Positions 15,133 through 24,653 of a stretch of DNA of 36,531 nt are shown piece by piece (the stretch's first letter is position 1; each line of letters starts with the position of its first letter). This DNA comes from Sulfurimonas sp. SAG-AH-194-C21 (GTDB lineage: Bacteria; Campylobacterota; Campylobacteria; Campylobacterales; Sulfurimonadaceae), in contig NZ_JAEMVC010000021.1 in the NCBI RefSeq assembly GCF_029215985.1, positions 1-36,531 on the forward strand, read 5' to 3'. A model generated the notes under the pieces. That model ran no database searches and had not been told where the DNA came from. It saw nothing but the letters and a program-made list of their open reading frames with translations. A program made the position numbers and the translations under genes.

Positions 15133-17085
15133 TTGAGTAAATATATAACAACACCTATATACTATGTGAACGGAGAAGCTCATATCGGGCATGCTTACAC
15201 TACTTTTATCGCAGATACTGTGGCTAGATATGAGAGACTTAAAGGTCATGAGACTTACTTTTTAACGGGTACTGATGAGCACGGACAAAAGATAGAAGAG
15301 TCTGCAGTTAAAGCTGGTAAGCCAACTCAAGAGTTTGCAAATGAGATAAGTGCTACTTTTAAAAGCCTTTGGGATGAGTTTGAGATATCTTATAACAAGT
15401 TTATCCGTACAACTGACAAAGAGCATATGGCTGGTGTTCAAAAAGCATTTTTACATATGTTTAACAAGGGTGATATTTACAAAGATTTTTATGAAGGTCA
15501 CTACTGCGTTTCTTGTGAGACATTTTTTCCTGAAATGCAACTCATAGATGGCGAATTTTGCCCTGACTGTGGTCGTGCTACAAGTATAGTTAAAGAAGAA
15601 AGTTATTTCTTTAAACTCTCAGAGTACGAAGACAAACTACTTAAACACTACGAAGACAATCCTGACTTCATCATGCCACGCTCACGTGCTAATGAAGTAA
15701 AAAACTTTGTAAAAGGCGGACTTCGTGACCTTTCAGTAACTAGAACATCTTTTACTTGGGGTGTTAAAATGCCTGAGTCTCTTAATGATGATAAACATGT
15801 TATGTATGTATGGTTAGACGCCCTACTCAACTACATTACAGCTCTTGGTTATGGTAAAGATGATGCTAACATGGACTTTTGGCCTGCATCTACTCACTTT
15901 GTAGGAAAAGACATCCTGCGTTTTCATGCTATTTACTGGCCTGCATTTTTAATGAGTCTTGATTTACCACTTCCTAAAACTATTGGTGCTCACGGTTGGT
16001 GGACACGTGATGGTGAAAAAATGAGTAAATCTAAAGGAAATGTAGTTTCTCCTAAAGAGGTTGCAGATGCTTATGGTATGGAAAACCTGCGTTACTTTAT
16101 GCTTAGAGAAGTTCCATTTGGTCAAGATGGTGATTTTTCTCAACGTGCATTTATAGACCGTATCAACTCTGAATTGTCAAATGACTTAGGAAACTTACTC
16201 AACCGTATTATCGGTATGAGTGGAAAGTATTCTGAGTATGAGATAGATAGTATAGATGTAGAGAAGTACCATACAAAAGAACTCGAAGCTATGAACAAAG
16301 TCCTAGACTCTCTTGATCACTACATGAGTGAAATGCAAACTCATAGATACCTTGAAGAGTTATGGAGACTGTTTTCTATCGGAAATACTGCTATTACAGA
16401 GCATGAGCCATGGGTAAAGATAAAAAATGATCAAACAGATGAAGCTTTAGCTACTGTAGCACTCGTAGCAAACATCTTAGCAAAAGCTGCGATTATGCTC
16501 TCCCCTATTATGCCTAAAACGACGGCAACTATCGCTGACGCTTTAAACTTCGAGATAAATAACGCTAGTTATATAGATATGGTAATTGATAAAAAACTAT
16601 TGAAACTATTTAATATCAAAAAAGTTCCTCCTCTTTTTCCTCGTGTTGATGAGCCTTTAATGCCTGAAGCTCCTAATGCTGAACCGAACCCTCCTAAGGA
16701 TGAGAAAAAGCCTTCTAAACAAAAAGAGAAGTTTGACTCCTCTGCTAGTTTTGATGATAACCTTATTGAAATCAGTCAGTTCTTTGAGACATCACTCAAA
16801 ATAGGAACTGTTTTAGAAGCGGAGGAAGTACCAAAGTCGAAAAAACTTCTCAAACTCAAAGTGAGTCTTGGTGAGAATGATACACGTCAGATAGTAGCTG
16901 GAATTAGAGAGTTTTACTCTGCTGAGTCCCTAGTAGATACACAAGTATGTGTAGTTGCTAACCTCAAACCTGCTAAACTTATGGGCATAATGTCTGAGGG
17001 TATGCTTCTTGCTGCTAAGGATGAAGATGGTCTTTGTTTAGTGAGACCTGAGAAACCTAAAAAGGCAGGCACAACTATTGGATGA
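15133..17085 (+). CDS. metG: Methionyl-tRNA synthetase
   Basis: Charges tRNA-Met. HIGH is at residues 17-20 in YVNGEAHIGHAYTT and KMSKS at 296-300 in DGEKMSKSKGNVV. The zinc-binding insertion has C125, C128, C143 and C146. After the anticodon-binding domain, a charged linker (about 510-540, rich in Pro, Lys and Glu) leads to a C-terminal tRNA-binding domain (545-650) of the EMAP-II/Arc1p type, including VGTVLEAEEVPKS-like and RQIVAGIREFY. The start is TTG at 15133, with CAGGAA at 15121-15126; no ATG is suitably placed. It overlaps the next gene by 4 bp (ATGA). Confidence 0.96.
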   Translation: MSKYITTPIYYVNGEAHIGHAYTTFIADTVARYERLKGHETYFLTGTDEHGQKIEESAVKAGKPTQEFANEISATFKSLWDEFEISYNKFIRTTDKEHMAGVQKAFLHMFNKGDIYKDFYEGHYCVSCETFFPEMQLIDGEFCPDCGRATSIVKEESYFFKLSEYEDKLLKHYEDNPDFIMPRSRANEVKNFVKGGLRDLSVTRTSFTWGVKMPESLNDDKHVMYVWLDALLNYITALGYGKDDANMDFWPASTHFVGKDILRFHAIYWPAFLMSLDLPLPKTIGAHGWWTRDGEKMSKSKGNVVSPKEVADAYGMENLRYFMLREVPFGQDGDFSQRAFIDRINSELSNDLGNLLNRIIGMSGKYSEYEIDSIDVEKYHTKELEAMNKVLDSLDHYMSEMQTHRYLEELWRLFSIGNTAITEHEPWVKIKNDQTDEALATVALVANILAKAAIMLSPIMPKTTATIADALNFEINNASYIDMVIDKKLLKLFNIKKVPPLFPRVDEPLMPEAPNAEPNPPKDEKKPSKQKEKFDSSASFDDNLIEISQFFETSLKIGTVLEAEEVPKSKKLLKLKVSLGENDTRQIVAGIREFYSAESLVDTQVCVVANLKPAKLMGIMSEGMLLAAKDEDGLCLVRPEKPKKAGTTIG

Positions 17086-18098
17086 GACTTGAAAATGTCC
17101 TTGCACTTACACATGCGAAACTTTTAAATAAACCATTTGTAAGTAATTTTACCGATATCGTTTTTGATGTTAAAAATGTCAAACGCGGTGATCTATTTCT
17201 TGCATTTGATGAATCAAAGATAGAAGATGCTATCTTAAACGGTGCATATGGCATTGTTTTTAGTAAACCTACACAAATTACTGATAGTGAAATAGCTTGG
17301 ATAAAAGTCCAAAGCCTTGAAGATGCACTCAAACGCCTCCTACGTTTTAAACTCCTAGATAAAGATATAAAAGTATATGAAACAAATGAGATAGTACTCA
17401 AACTTGCCCTTCAAGTTATAACAGAGCCAAGTTTCATAGCGATAAGTGGAAATATTCTCGATATTGCAAAGCAACTTTGGAATATCGAAGACTCTTCTTG
17501 TATCCTTTTTTGTCCTAATCTAAGTGATAAAGATATCTTTACTAAAACGATAGAACTCTCAAACACTACATATAAAAATATAGATATAATTGAGCAAACA
17601 CTTTTTGAAACTTCCTTTATATATAATGATGTGTTTTATGAAAGACAGCTTATTTCGCCTTTTTTCATACCCTATCTAGAGATACTATTACACCTATTTA
17701 AAAATATAAAAGTCAACTATAGACTGCGTAAGTTTACTCCCATAGGGCACTTTGAAGCAGTTTTTACAAATAAAAGATTTGAAATAAAAGAGTTTGGAAC
17801 AAGTGATAAGGTGCTTATATTTGAGAAAAACAGTACTCTTGTTGAGTCTCAAATCACATTTTTACAAAGTGGAGCAACCTGGGCGAAGATAGTATATGTT
17901 GTACCCCATCACGATACAAAACTCATTGAAAAAATACAAAATAAAGAATCTCTCATTATCTATAAAAATAAAAATGAAATTCTCAATTCTCTAAAAGAGT
18001 ATCACTTTCACTTTGCATTAGTACTTGGCACAGATAAAAGTATACTTGAGAAGCATTTAAACCTGCAGATGCAACCGAGCCTATTCGACTTTAAATAA
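17082..18098 (+). CDS. Degenerate Mur-ligase-like protein
   Basis: 338 aa. Residues 20-90 resemble the N-terminal domain of MurE/MurF ligases: [19 protein letters not shown], then [14 protein letters not shown], then [17 protein letters not shown]. The expected ATP-binding loop (GxxGKTT) should follow at about residue 138, but the sequence reads [16 protein letters not shown], so the Gly-Lys-Thr is lost. The remainder is only faintly ligase-like. It is probably not an ATP-dependent ligase; it could be a binding protein for peptidoglycan precursors or nucleotides, but that is a guess. Translationally coupled to metG by ATGA. The last 18 bp overlap the convergent chemoreceptor gene. Confidence 0.6.
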   Translation: MRLENVLALTHAKLLNKPFVSNFTDIVFDVKNVKRGDLFLAFDESKIEDAILNGAYGIVFSKPTQITDSEIAWIKVQSLEDALKRLLRFKLLDKDIKVYETNEIVLKLALQVITEPSFIAISGNILDIAKQLWNIEDSSCILFCPNLSDKDIFTKTIELSNTTYKNIDIIEQTLFETSFIYNDVFYERQLISPFFIPYLEILLHLFKNIKVNYRLRKFTPIGHFEAVFTNKRFEIKEFGTSDKVLIFEKNSTLVESQITFLQSGATWAKIVYVVPHHDTKLIEKIQNKESLIIYKNKNEILNSLKEYHFHFALVLGTDKSILEKHLNLQMQPSLFDFK

Positions 18099-20063
18099 AC
18101 TAAGTTGTTGGTTTAGGTTAGTTGAGCTTGCCTGTACTTTTTTAACTTCTGTTTCTATCTCACCTAAAAGAGCTTTATTTTGGAGTGATAAAGTGTCTAC
18201 ATCACTTATGTTTTGTATGATCTCATTTGTACTCCCAGATAGAGAATGTGCGATTTTTTCAGAGTTCTTGGCGATACTAGAAGCTTCTTCAATATGAGTT
18301 GAAGTATTTAAGACCTTAGTTCTAACATTAGTTGTATGTTCTACAAGTTTTACAACAGATTGTGCATTTAGCTCTATTTGTGCACTTGCATCTGTAATTG
18401 ACTGTAAGATTATACTTATCGTTGCATTTATATCAGATAAACTATGCTGTGTACGCTCAGCTAACTTACGGACTTCGTCTGCAACAACGGCAAATCCTCT
18501 ACCATGCTCACCTGCACGGGCTGCTTCTATAGCTGCATTAAGTGCTAAAAGATTTGTCTGATCTGCAATGTCTTCAATAATACTAAGTACAGATTTAACA
18601 TTACTCGCTTCACTACTTAACTGCGTTAATGAGTTAGAAATCTCATTCTCTTTCTCTGAGACATTATTTACAAAGTCTACTAGATTTGTTATGTCGTCAT
18701 ATACAACACCTAACTCTGCAACAGCACCATCAATCGTAGCACTTGTTTGAATACTGTCTTCTAGTGAGTGTGCTGTCATTTCTTTAACATCAGTGTTGGA
18801 TGCAATTGCTTTTTGAAGATAATCTCTCTCTAGTGTCATCTTTTCATGAACCTGAGTAAGTTTCTGTGTTACATTATCTATGTCTGTATTTGTCTGACGA
18901 CCCGAGACAATAACATCTAAAACCATCACATGTACTTTCTCAATAAACTTATTGAATGAATGTGTTGTTTTTCCTATTTCATCCTCTGATTTTTCTTCTA
19001 GGCGTTTGGTTAAATCACCTTGACCAGAAGAAAGCTCTCTTGATATCATTGCTAAATCATCAAGTGGACGAAGAATGAGTACTCTAATGAGTATAATCAA
19101 AACAACAAAGATAACAACACTTACAATCAAGAAAATACTCATAAGAGACATTAATGAAGAAGATGCTTCTTCAGCTGTTTTTTTCACTTCAGCGATAGGT
19201 TTAGCAATAAGCATTATTCCTATTTTTTCATTTTGATTGTTTAAAATATCAACTTGAGTATAAAAATAATTTACATCAGTTGTAAAACCTTTACTTTGTA
19301 GCTCTTCAAAACTAATAGTTTTTACATTTTCAATAAGTAATTCATCAACTTTTTCATTACCATGATCAACGTAGTACTTGTTTATTAAAATAGGTTTTGT
19401 GATGTATTTTGCTATTTCTAGCTTTGATTGGTTTACTAAAATGAGCATTTTTCTTGTATCTTGTGCATCTTTGTTTTTATACAGTAGAGTAGTAAAACGC
19501 AGAATAAAGTCGATATTTCCAAGGTACTCTGGTTCTTCATCTTCTTCTATGTATATAAGAGGTGCTGCTGCAACCATCATTATACCGCCTCGAGTAACTT
19601 CGGCACCAACAAAAGGTGTTAGTGTCTCTTGTACGGTCTGTATACTTTGTCTCATACTTACATCAGCACCATAAGCATTTCTATCCCATGATTTAACATA
19701 TGAAGCCGACTGTAAGTCTACAACCTGAATGAGCGGATTGTCAAAAGATTTATTTAAATTCAGAGCCTCACGAAGTCTAAAAATTTCATCATATATTACA
19801 TCTCTTTCTTCATCATACATATTGTTAATTACAACATTATTGTTAGCAATTGAGATAACGATATTTTTTAAAGATTCCAGCTTCACAGTTAAGTTATTCG
19901 CTGTTTCTTTTTGTAAAAATTCTTTTTCTTGCTCATATACAGTACTCTCAATAGAATTAATTTGTCTAGTTATAACAACAGTCAAAACAATAACACTAAC
20001 AATAATGACCGGAATAAACGCTAAAAATAGTTTACTGAGTAAAGACAATTTTTTTATTTTCAT
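18081..20063 (-). CDS. Methyl-accepting chemotaxis protein with periplasmic Cache-like sensor
   Basis: A 660-aa membrane chemoreceptor. TM1 spans residues 11-32. A periplasmic region of about 270 residues has dCache-like features ([18 protein letters not shown], and [11 protein letters not shown]). TM2 is 305-331 and a HAMP domain follows (332-383, [20 protein letters not shown]). The cytoplasmic signalling hairpin has its tip at 495-535, [20 protein letters not shown] then [20 protein letters not shown], which binds CheA and CheW. There is no C-terminal CheR-docking pentapeptide. The ligand cannot be told from the sequence. Its promoter is in the 115-bp region divergent from the TRAP gene. 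Confidence 0.93.
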   Translation of the reverse strand: MKIKKLSLLSKLFLAFIPVIIVSVIVLTVVITRQINSIESTVYEQEKEFLQKETANNLTVKLESLKNIVISIANNNVVINNMYDEERDVIYDEIFRLREALNLNKSFDNPLIQVVDLQSASYVKSWDRNAYGADVSMRQSIQTVQETLTPFVGAEVTRGGIMMVAAAPLIYIEEDEEPEYLGNIDFILRFTTLLYKNKDAQDTRKMLILVNQSKLEIAKYITKPILINKYYVDHGNEKVDELLIENVKTISFEELQSKGFTTDVNYFYTQVDILNNQNEKIGIMLIAKPIAEVKKTAEEASSSLMSLMSIFLIVSVVIFVVLIILIRVLILRPLDDLAMISRELSSGQGDLTKRLEEKSEDEIGKTTHSFNKFIEKVHVMVLDVIVSGRQTNTDIDNVTQKLTQVHEKMTLERDYLQKAIASNTDVKEMTAHSLEDSIQTSATIDGAVAELGVVYDDITNLVDFVNNVSEKENEISNSLTQLSSEASNVKSVLSIIEDIADQTNLLALNAAIEAARAGEHGRGFAVVADEVRKLAERTQHSLSDINATISIILQSITDASAQIELNAQSVVKLVEHTTNVRTKVLNTSTHIEEASSIAKNSEKIAHSLSGSTNEIIQNISDVDTLSLQNKALLGEIETEVKKVQASSTNLNQQLSLFKVE

Positions 20064-20133
20064 AACACTTCCTATAAAGTTTAATTATACTCAATTATAG
20101 CCTTTGAACATAAAATATATATAAAATTTTTGC

Positions 20134-20139
20134 TATAAT
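20134..20139 (+). promoter_or_regulatory. Extended -10 promoter of the TRAP substrate-binding gene
   Basis: TGCTATAAT (20131-20139) is an extended -10 element 39 bp before the start codon. The 115-bp intergenic region is shared with the divergent chemoreceptor gene. No convincing -35 is visible. Confidence 0.55.
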
Positions 20140-20178
20140 TACACTATTAAAATACACATATATATCGAGCAAACTATT

Positions 20179-21309
20179 ATGAACCGTAGAAAATTTTTAA
20201 CAACTGCAACACTCAGTTCTTCAGCCTTAGTTTTAAATGCTTGTAATGATGAAAACCATCAAGCCATAGACTATTCTAAACACCCACAGAGCAAAAAAGG
20301 TACAAAAACAGTCCATATTAATAAAAATAAAAAAACTGTTATAAAACTAGCCACTTCTTGGCCGGCACATTTTCCTATTATGGGAATAGGGGTTGAAAAA
20401 TTTGCACAAAGAGTTAAAGATGTTAGTGGTGGTAGTTTAGAGATAAAAATATATCCTAAAAATACACTTGTACCTGCTCTGGCAGTTTTTGATGCCTGTT
20501 CTAGCGGACAAATCGATGCGTTTCACTCAGGACCTTATTACTGGAAAGGTAAAAACTCTGCATTTTCTCTTTATAGTGGTATTCCTTTTGGTTTTACAGC
20601 AGAAGAAATTAACTCGTGGATGACTTTTGGTGGAGGTTTGGAGCTTTGGCGTGAACAGTATGCGAAATATAACTTACACCCTTTCTTAGGTGGAAATACA
20701 AATATACAGATGGGCGGATGGTTTCGTAAACCCATAAACTCACTTGAAGACATACAAGGTTTAAAAATGCGTATACCTGGTTTAGGAGGAGAAGTCTTCT
20801 CTAAAATGGGTGTTAACCCTGTACTTTTACCTGCAGGTGAAATATATACATCACTTGAACGCGGTGTTATTGATGCAACCGAATGGGTTGGACCTGCATT
20901 AGATATAAAAATGGGCTTTTATAAAGTAGCTCCGTACTATTACTCAGGCTGGCATGAACCAGGTTCAATACTTGAACTGACTTTCTCTAAACACACTTGG
21001 GATAAGATGGCTGACGAGCATCAGTCTATCATCGAAGTTTGTGCAAGTGAGATGAATGCTAACATGACCTCAGAATTTCACTATGAAAATATCCATGCAC
21101 TCTCCAAACTTCAAGAACTCGGGGTTAAACTCCATCATTTTCCAGAAGATGTAAATATTGCTGGAAAAAAAGCACTTCAAGAGGTCATATACGAGCTAAG
21201 CAGTAAAAACAAAGATTTTGCAAAAGTGTATGAATCCATAAACAATCACCTTAAGCTTTCTCGTACTTGGAGTGATGTGAGTTTGAGAAACTTTCTTAAC
21301 GAGAGATAA
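20179..21309 (+). CDS. TRAP transporter substrate-binding protein (DctP/TakP type), Tat signal plus lipobox
   Basis: Periplasmic solute receptor for a TRAP carrier; such proteins bind carboxylates such as 2-oxo acids. The N-terminus MNRRKFLTTATLSSSALVLNAC combines a twin-arginine motif (R3-R4-K-F-L) with a lipobox (LNAC, Cys at 22). The mature domain has the TRAP pattern: VIKLATSWPAHFPIMGIGVEK, LEIKIYPKNTLVPALAVFDA, the GLKMRIPGLGGEVFSKMGVNP block with the carboxylate-binding Arg, and ERGVIDATEWVGP. Full length at 376 aa. The membrane subunits DctQ and DctM are not adjacent, so its partner must be elsewhere. It is next to a divergent chemoreceptor, so a sensory link is possible but unproven. 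Confidence 0.88.
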   Translation: MNRRKFLTTATLSSSALVLNACNDENHQAIDYSKHPQSKKGTKTVHINKNKKTVIKLATSWPAHFPIMGIGVEKFAQRVKDVSGGSLEIKIYPKNTLVPALAVFDACSSGQIDAFHSGPYYWKGKNSAFSLYSGIPFGFTAEEINSWMTFGGGLELWREQYAKYNLHPFLGGNTNIQMGGWFRKPINSLEDIQGLKMRIPGLGGEVFSKMGVNPVLLPAGEIYTSLERGVIDATEWVGPALDIKMGFYKVAPYYYSGWHEPGSILELTFSKHTWDKMADEHQSIIEVCASEMNANMTSEFHYENIHALSKLQELGVKLHHFPEDVNIAGKKALQEVIYELSSKNKDFAKVYESINNHLKLSRTWSDVSLRNFLNER

Positions 21310-21369
21310 CAGCTACTATTTTACTTTAATAGTGTAATATTGCATTTATATTTATATGACGGATTTTCA

Positions 21370-22599
21370 TTGAAAAAACTTTTTTCCACCCTACTTTTTT
21401 TACCGATCATTGCCTTTGCATCTTTTGATGTAAAAATCATTGATGCTAAAACACTTCAGCCTATTTCAGGTGCCATAATTTACAATAAAAAACAAAAAAT
21501 AAAAAGTGATGCAAAAGGTCTTTTTTCCTTAGAAGAACAAGAAAGTTTATTTCATGTAAAAGTTCATGGTTATCGACCTTTTTCTTTTAAAGCGAGTACG
21601 CAGAGCATACTACTTAAACTAAAACCTATCAAAGTTAAAGCTCTATATTTAAGTTTTTGGGGTGCAAGTAATAATTCTCAAACACTTAAAAATCTGCTTC
21701 AAATCATAAAAAAGACAGAGGCTAATGCTGTTGTAGTTGATGTGAAAAATGAATACGGTTCAACATCTTTTCTTACTTCATTTAAACAAGCAAACTCTTA
21801 TGGTGCACATAAAGATAGAACTAATCGTAACATACAGAAGTTTATACAGACAATGAGGGATAACAATATCTACACTATTGCGAGAATTGTTACTTTTAAA
21901 GATGAGATTCAGGCTTCACACAACCCTGAGTATGCTATAAAACGCGATGATAACGGTAGTATATGGAGAAATCACGATAATATGGCATGGGTTGATCCCT
22001 TTGATAAGCGTTCTCATGATTATACAATTGCTATAGCAGAAGAAGCTGCAAAAGTTGGTTTTGATGAAATCAACTTTGATTATATTCGTTTTCCTGCTAA
22101 ATCTCACCTTAGATATTCTAAACAAAATACTAAAAAAAATAGAATAAAAGCCATAGAGATATTTCTTGATAGTGCAACAAAGAAACTACACCCGTATGGT
22201 ATTTTTATATCTGTAAATGCCTATGGAAATATTTTATGGGGTCCTAAAGATGATGATAACAACATAGGGCAGACACTAGAGTCTTTAGCAAGTCACTCTG
22301 ACTATATAGCACCGATGCTTTATCCTTCGGGATTTGCTTCTGGCTCATTTTTTTATAAGTATCCTGCAGATTATCCTTACTCTGTTATCTATCGTAGCTT
22401 AAACAATATAAAAGACAGAGTAGATATAAAAAGAGTGAGACCTTGGTTACAGTACTTTAGAGACTATAAAAGTAAGAAAAGACCCTATAAAAAGTTTGAA
22501 ATTCAAGAACAGATACGTCCAATCAAACAGTTAAATGCAAATGGATGGATGATGTGGTCACCCTCAAGTAAGTATCATATAGAGTATCTTTTACCTTAA
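21370..22599 (+). CDS. Putative glycoside hydrolase (DUF4015-type) with N-terminal carboxypeptidase-regulatory-like domain
   Basis: Exported protein of 409 aa. I place the start at TTG 21370: it directly begins a signal peptide, MKKLFSTLLFLPIIAFA, and ACGGA lies a few bases upstream. An in-frame TTG at 21340 has no support. Residues 18-75 look like a carboxypeptidase-regulatory-like beta-sandwich (FDVKIIDAKTLQPISGAIIY). The rest is a TIM-barrel-like domain of the DUF4015 family of putative glycoside hydrolases: KALYLSFWGAS, NAVVVDVKNEYG, IYTIARIVTFKD, WVDPF, FDEINFDYIRFP, HSDYIAPMLYPS and WLQYFRDY. The substrate is unknown; a cell-surface or biofilm polysaccharide is plausible. The 3' end overlaps the convergent gene by 9 bp. 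Confidence 0.83.
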   Translation: MKKLFSTLLFLPIIAFASFDVKIIDAKTLQPISGAIIYNKKQKIKSDAKGLFSLEEQESLFHVKVHGYRPFSFKASTQSILLKLKPIKVKALYLSFWGASNNSQTLKNLLQIIKKTEANAVVVDVKNEYGSTSFLTSFKQANSYGAHKDRTNRNIQKFIQTMRDNNIYTIARIVTFKDEIQASHNPEYAIKRDDNGSIWRNHDNMAWVDPFDKRSHDYTIAIAEEAAKVGFDEINFDYIRFPAKSHLRYSKQNTKKNRIKAIEIFLDSATKKLHPYGIFISVNAYGNILWGPKDDDNNIGQTLESLASHSDYIAPMLYPSGFASGSFFYKYPADYPYSVIYRSLNNIKDRVDIKRVRPWLQYFRDYKSKKRPYKKFEIQEQIRPIKQLNANGWMMWSPSSKYHIEYLLP

Positions 22600-23247
22600 T
22601 CTGATATGCTTGAGTTCACTTCTTAGTTTTTTTGACCCTGGCAGATACTGCTCAACTAAAGAATGAAAATCTTTAGAGTGGTTCATATGTTTTAAGTGAG
22701 CCAACTCATGTACAACAACATAGTCTATAAGATTCTTATCAACCTTCATAAGCTCAGTATTAAAAGTTATGATTCTATTTGAACTGCAACTGCCCCATCT
22801 ACTTTTCATCTTTCTGTATTTAATTATATCAAAAACAAGACCCATTTTTTTAGAGTAGTAATCTGCTCTCTCCTTCAAATAAACAGCAGCACTATTCTTG
22901 TAAAAATCATCATAACATTTCATTATTTTTTGTGGTGAAGTAACTCTAAGTTTATGGAGTCTATTTCTTAAGCTGCTTACTTCTTCACTATCGATACTAT
23001 ACTTTTGAAAAAAAAGCAGTACTTCGTCTTCAAGGTTCATCTCTAAAGAGAGATAGCTTTTTTGCTTTTTAAACTGCTTTTGAATCCATGAGTCACGTAG
23101 CTCTAAAAGGTTTAAAATATAGTCATGAGACTTACTTGAAGTCTTCACAAGTATCTTGTTGTCTGACTCAACACCTATATAAGTGTTTTTTAGTTTTGGA
23201 TTATACTTTAACTCAACCTCACAACCCTTATAAACTAATTTACTCAT
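22591..23247 (-). CDS. YgjP-like zinc metallopeptidase (M48-like, DUF45)
   Basis: A 218-aa cytoplasmic protein. The zinc motif HELAH is at residues 180-184 in YVVVHELAHLKHMNHSKDFH, and the later His in the same stretch supplies another ligand. The preceding block MKSRWGSCSSNRIITFN is diagnostic of the YgjP/SprT-like DUF45 family. The in vivo substrate is not known. It overlaps queC by 8 bp upstream, so the two are cotranscribed. Confidence 0.9.
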   Translation of the reverse strand: MSKLVYKGCEVELKYNPKLKNTYIGVESDNKILVKTSSKSHDYILNLLELRDSWIQKQFKKQKSYLSLEMNLEDEVLLFFQKYSIDSEEVSSLRNRLHKLRVTSPQKIMKCYDDFYKNSAAVYLKERADYYSKKMGLVFDIIKYRKMKSRWGSCSSNRIITFNTELMKVDKNLIDYVVVHELAHLKHMNHSKDFHSLVEQYLPGSKKLRSELKHIRLR

Positions 23248-23920
23248 ATGTAATAGGGTCTACAACTCCAGCTTTAAGAAATCCATTTAAACGCAGGCGA
23301 CAACTGTCACATACTCCACAAGCTTTATCTTCATTTTTATAACAAGACCAAGTGAGAGAGAGTGGCGATTGAAGTTCTAATGACTTTGTAACGATCTCTG
23401 ATTTTAAAAGATGTACTAAGGGCATATGGATTTTAATATTTGTCTCGTCTTTTGTACCCAAGTTAATGGCGTTTTGCATAGCTTTGATATAAGTCTCTCG
23501 ACAATCAGGATAACCACTACTATCTTCTTGCACAACTCCTATGCTAATAAGCTCAGCACCCTCTTTTTCTGCGATTGCTGCAGCCATACTTAAAAAGATA
23601 CCATTACGAAAAGGTACATAAGTGATAGGAACACCCTCTTCTACCCCAGAGACAGGAATGTCTAGGCTCGTGTCTGTTAATGCTGATGCACCAAGATGTT
23701 TAAAAAAGTCTAAATCGAGACTATAGTGTTTGGATATATTCATGTGTTTACAAATAGAATCAAAACACTCTTGTTCTTTTGTTTGTGTTCTCTGTCCGTA
23801 GTTAAAATGAACAGCTATTACTTCAAAACCATCATTTTTCATCATCTGTGCACTCAAAGTTGAGTCCATACCTCCACTCATTATACAAACAGCTTTTTTA
23901 ATTAATCTTTTATTATTCAT
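23240..23920 (-). CDS. queC: 7-cyano-7-deazaguanine synthase
   Basis: Converts 7-carboxy-7-deazaguanine to preQ0 with ATP and ammonia, a step towards queuosine in tRNAs. The PP-loop ATP motif SGGMDS is at residues 15-20. VIAVHFNYGQRTQTKE and VPFRNGIFLSMAAAIAEKEGA are family blocks. The C-terminal zinc site is CYKNEDKACGVCDSCR. Full length at 226 aa. Other queuosine genes are not in the window. It is the first gene of a two-gene transcript with the YgjP-like protease. Confidence 0.95.
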   Translation of the reverse strand: MNNKRLIKKAVCIMSGGMDSTLSAQMMKNDGFEVIAVHFNYGQRTQTKEQECFDSICKHMNISKHYSLDLDFFKHLGASALTDTSLDIPVSGVEEGVPITYVPFRNGIFLSMAAAIAEKEGAELISIGVVQEDSSGYPDCRETYIKAMQNAINLGTKDETNIKIHMPLVHLLKSEIVTKSLELQSPLSLTWSCYKNEDKACGVCDSCRLRLNGFLKAGVVDPITYE

Positions 23921-23969
23921 GATAGTATTTTAACATATTTTTTTCAGCTTCTTTAAAACAAAGAGGTAC

Positions 23970-23975
23970 TATAAT
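23970..23975 (+). promoter_or_regulatory. Candidate -10 of the yjfB-like gene
   Basis: TATAAT in GGTACTATAATTTC, 28 bp before the start codon. It shares the 82-bp gap with the divergent queC gene. I see no sigma-28 or sigma-54 motif. Confidence 0.5.
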
Positions 23976-24002
23976 TTCAATATATAGTTAAAAGGATACA
24001 TA

Positions 24003-24194
24003 ATGGGAATTTCATCAGTAACTTCTGGTTCCACAGCGACTTCTAATTCTGCTGTAGGTGTTGAAGTACAAAAAAAAGCACAAGATATTCAAGCACAGCA
24101 AGTTTTAAAAGTATTAGAGAGTACAGCACAGCAAACACAACAAGCTGCTTCTCAAAAAACAGGAATAGGTTCAAACTTAAACCTTAGTGCATAA
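24003..24194 (+). CDS. Small YjfB-like putative motility protein
   Basis: A 63-aa Ser/Thr/Gln-rich protein. The core VEVQKKAQDIQAQQVLKVLE and the C-terminal GSNLNL resemble the YjfB family (putative motility protein) found in flagellated bacteria. The family assignment rests on pattern only, and the function is unknown. AAAGGA lies 6-7 bp before the ATG. It stands alone between queC and ybeY. Confidence 0.7.
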   Translation: MGISSVTSGSTATSNSAVGVEVQKKAQDIQAQQVLKVLESTAQQTQQAASQKTGIGSNLNLSA

Positions 24195-24231
24195 GCCTTA
24201 TTCATAAGTACATTTAGATATAATTGCACTT

Positions 24232-24651
24232 ATGATTGAACTTGATAACCGAACAACTCTTAATATAGACATATCCCTCCTACAGTCAATATCTGACACC
24301 CTTACACAAAAAGAAATTGAACTTATTATCACTTCAAATAATGAGATTCAAATTATCAATGCTGAGTGTAGAAATATTAACAAAGCAACGGATGTACTTA
24401 GTTTTCCTTATGAAGAGATGCCTATGAGCCCACTTGGCAGTATAGTAATCTCAGAAGATTTTGTGAAAGAAAAAGCTACTGAGCTTGGACATTCTGTATC
24501 GGATGAGTCTGCATTACTTTTTATACATGGACTACTACACCTCTTAGGATATGATCATGAAGTTGACAAGGGTGAAATGCGTGAAAAAGAGAAAGATATG
24601 ATAGAGTTGTTCTCTCTTCCAAAAAGTTTAATAGTTAGAAACCAAGGATAA
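24232..24651 (+). CDS. ybeY: Endoribonuclease YbeY (rRNA maturation)
   Basis: A zinc-dependent RNase involved in 16S rRNA 3'-end processing and ribosome quality control. ATDVLSFPYEEM and LGSIVIS are typical. The zinc motif is HGLLHLLGYDHE (three His). 139 aa, a normal size. The antiporter gene starts 2 bp after its stop, so the two share a transcript. Confidence 0.95.
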   Translation: MIELDNRTTLNIDISLLQSISDTLTQKEIELIITSNNEIQIINAECRNINKATDVLSFPYEEMPMSPLGSIVISEDFVKEKATELGHSVSDESALLFIHGLLHLLGYDHEVDKGEMREKEKDMIELFSLPKSLIVRNQG

Positions 24652-24653
24652 AT

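Noticed and set aside
21340..21369. TTG start for the glycoside hydrolase at 21340
   Set aside because: It adds ten residues before a good signal peptide and has no ribosome-binding site; TTG 21370 fits better.
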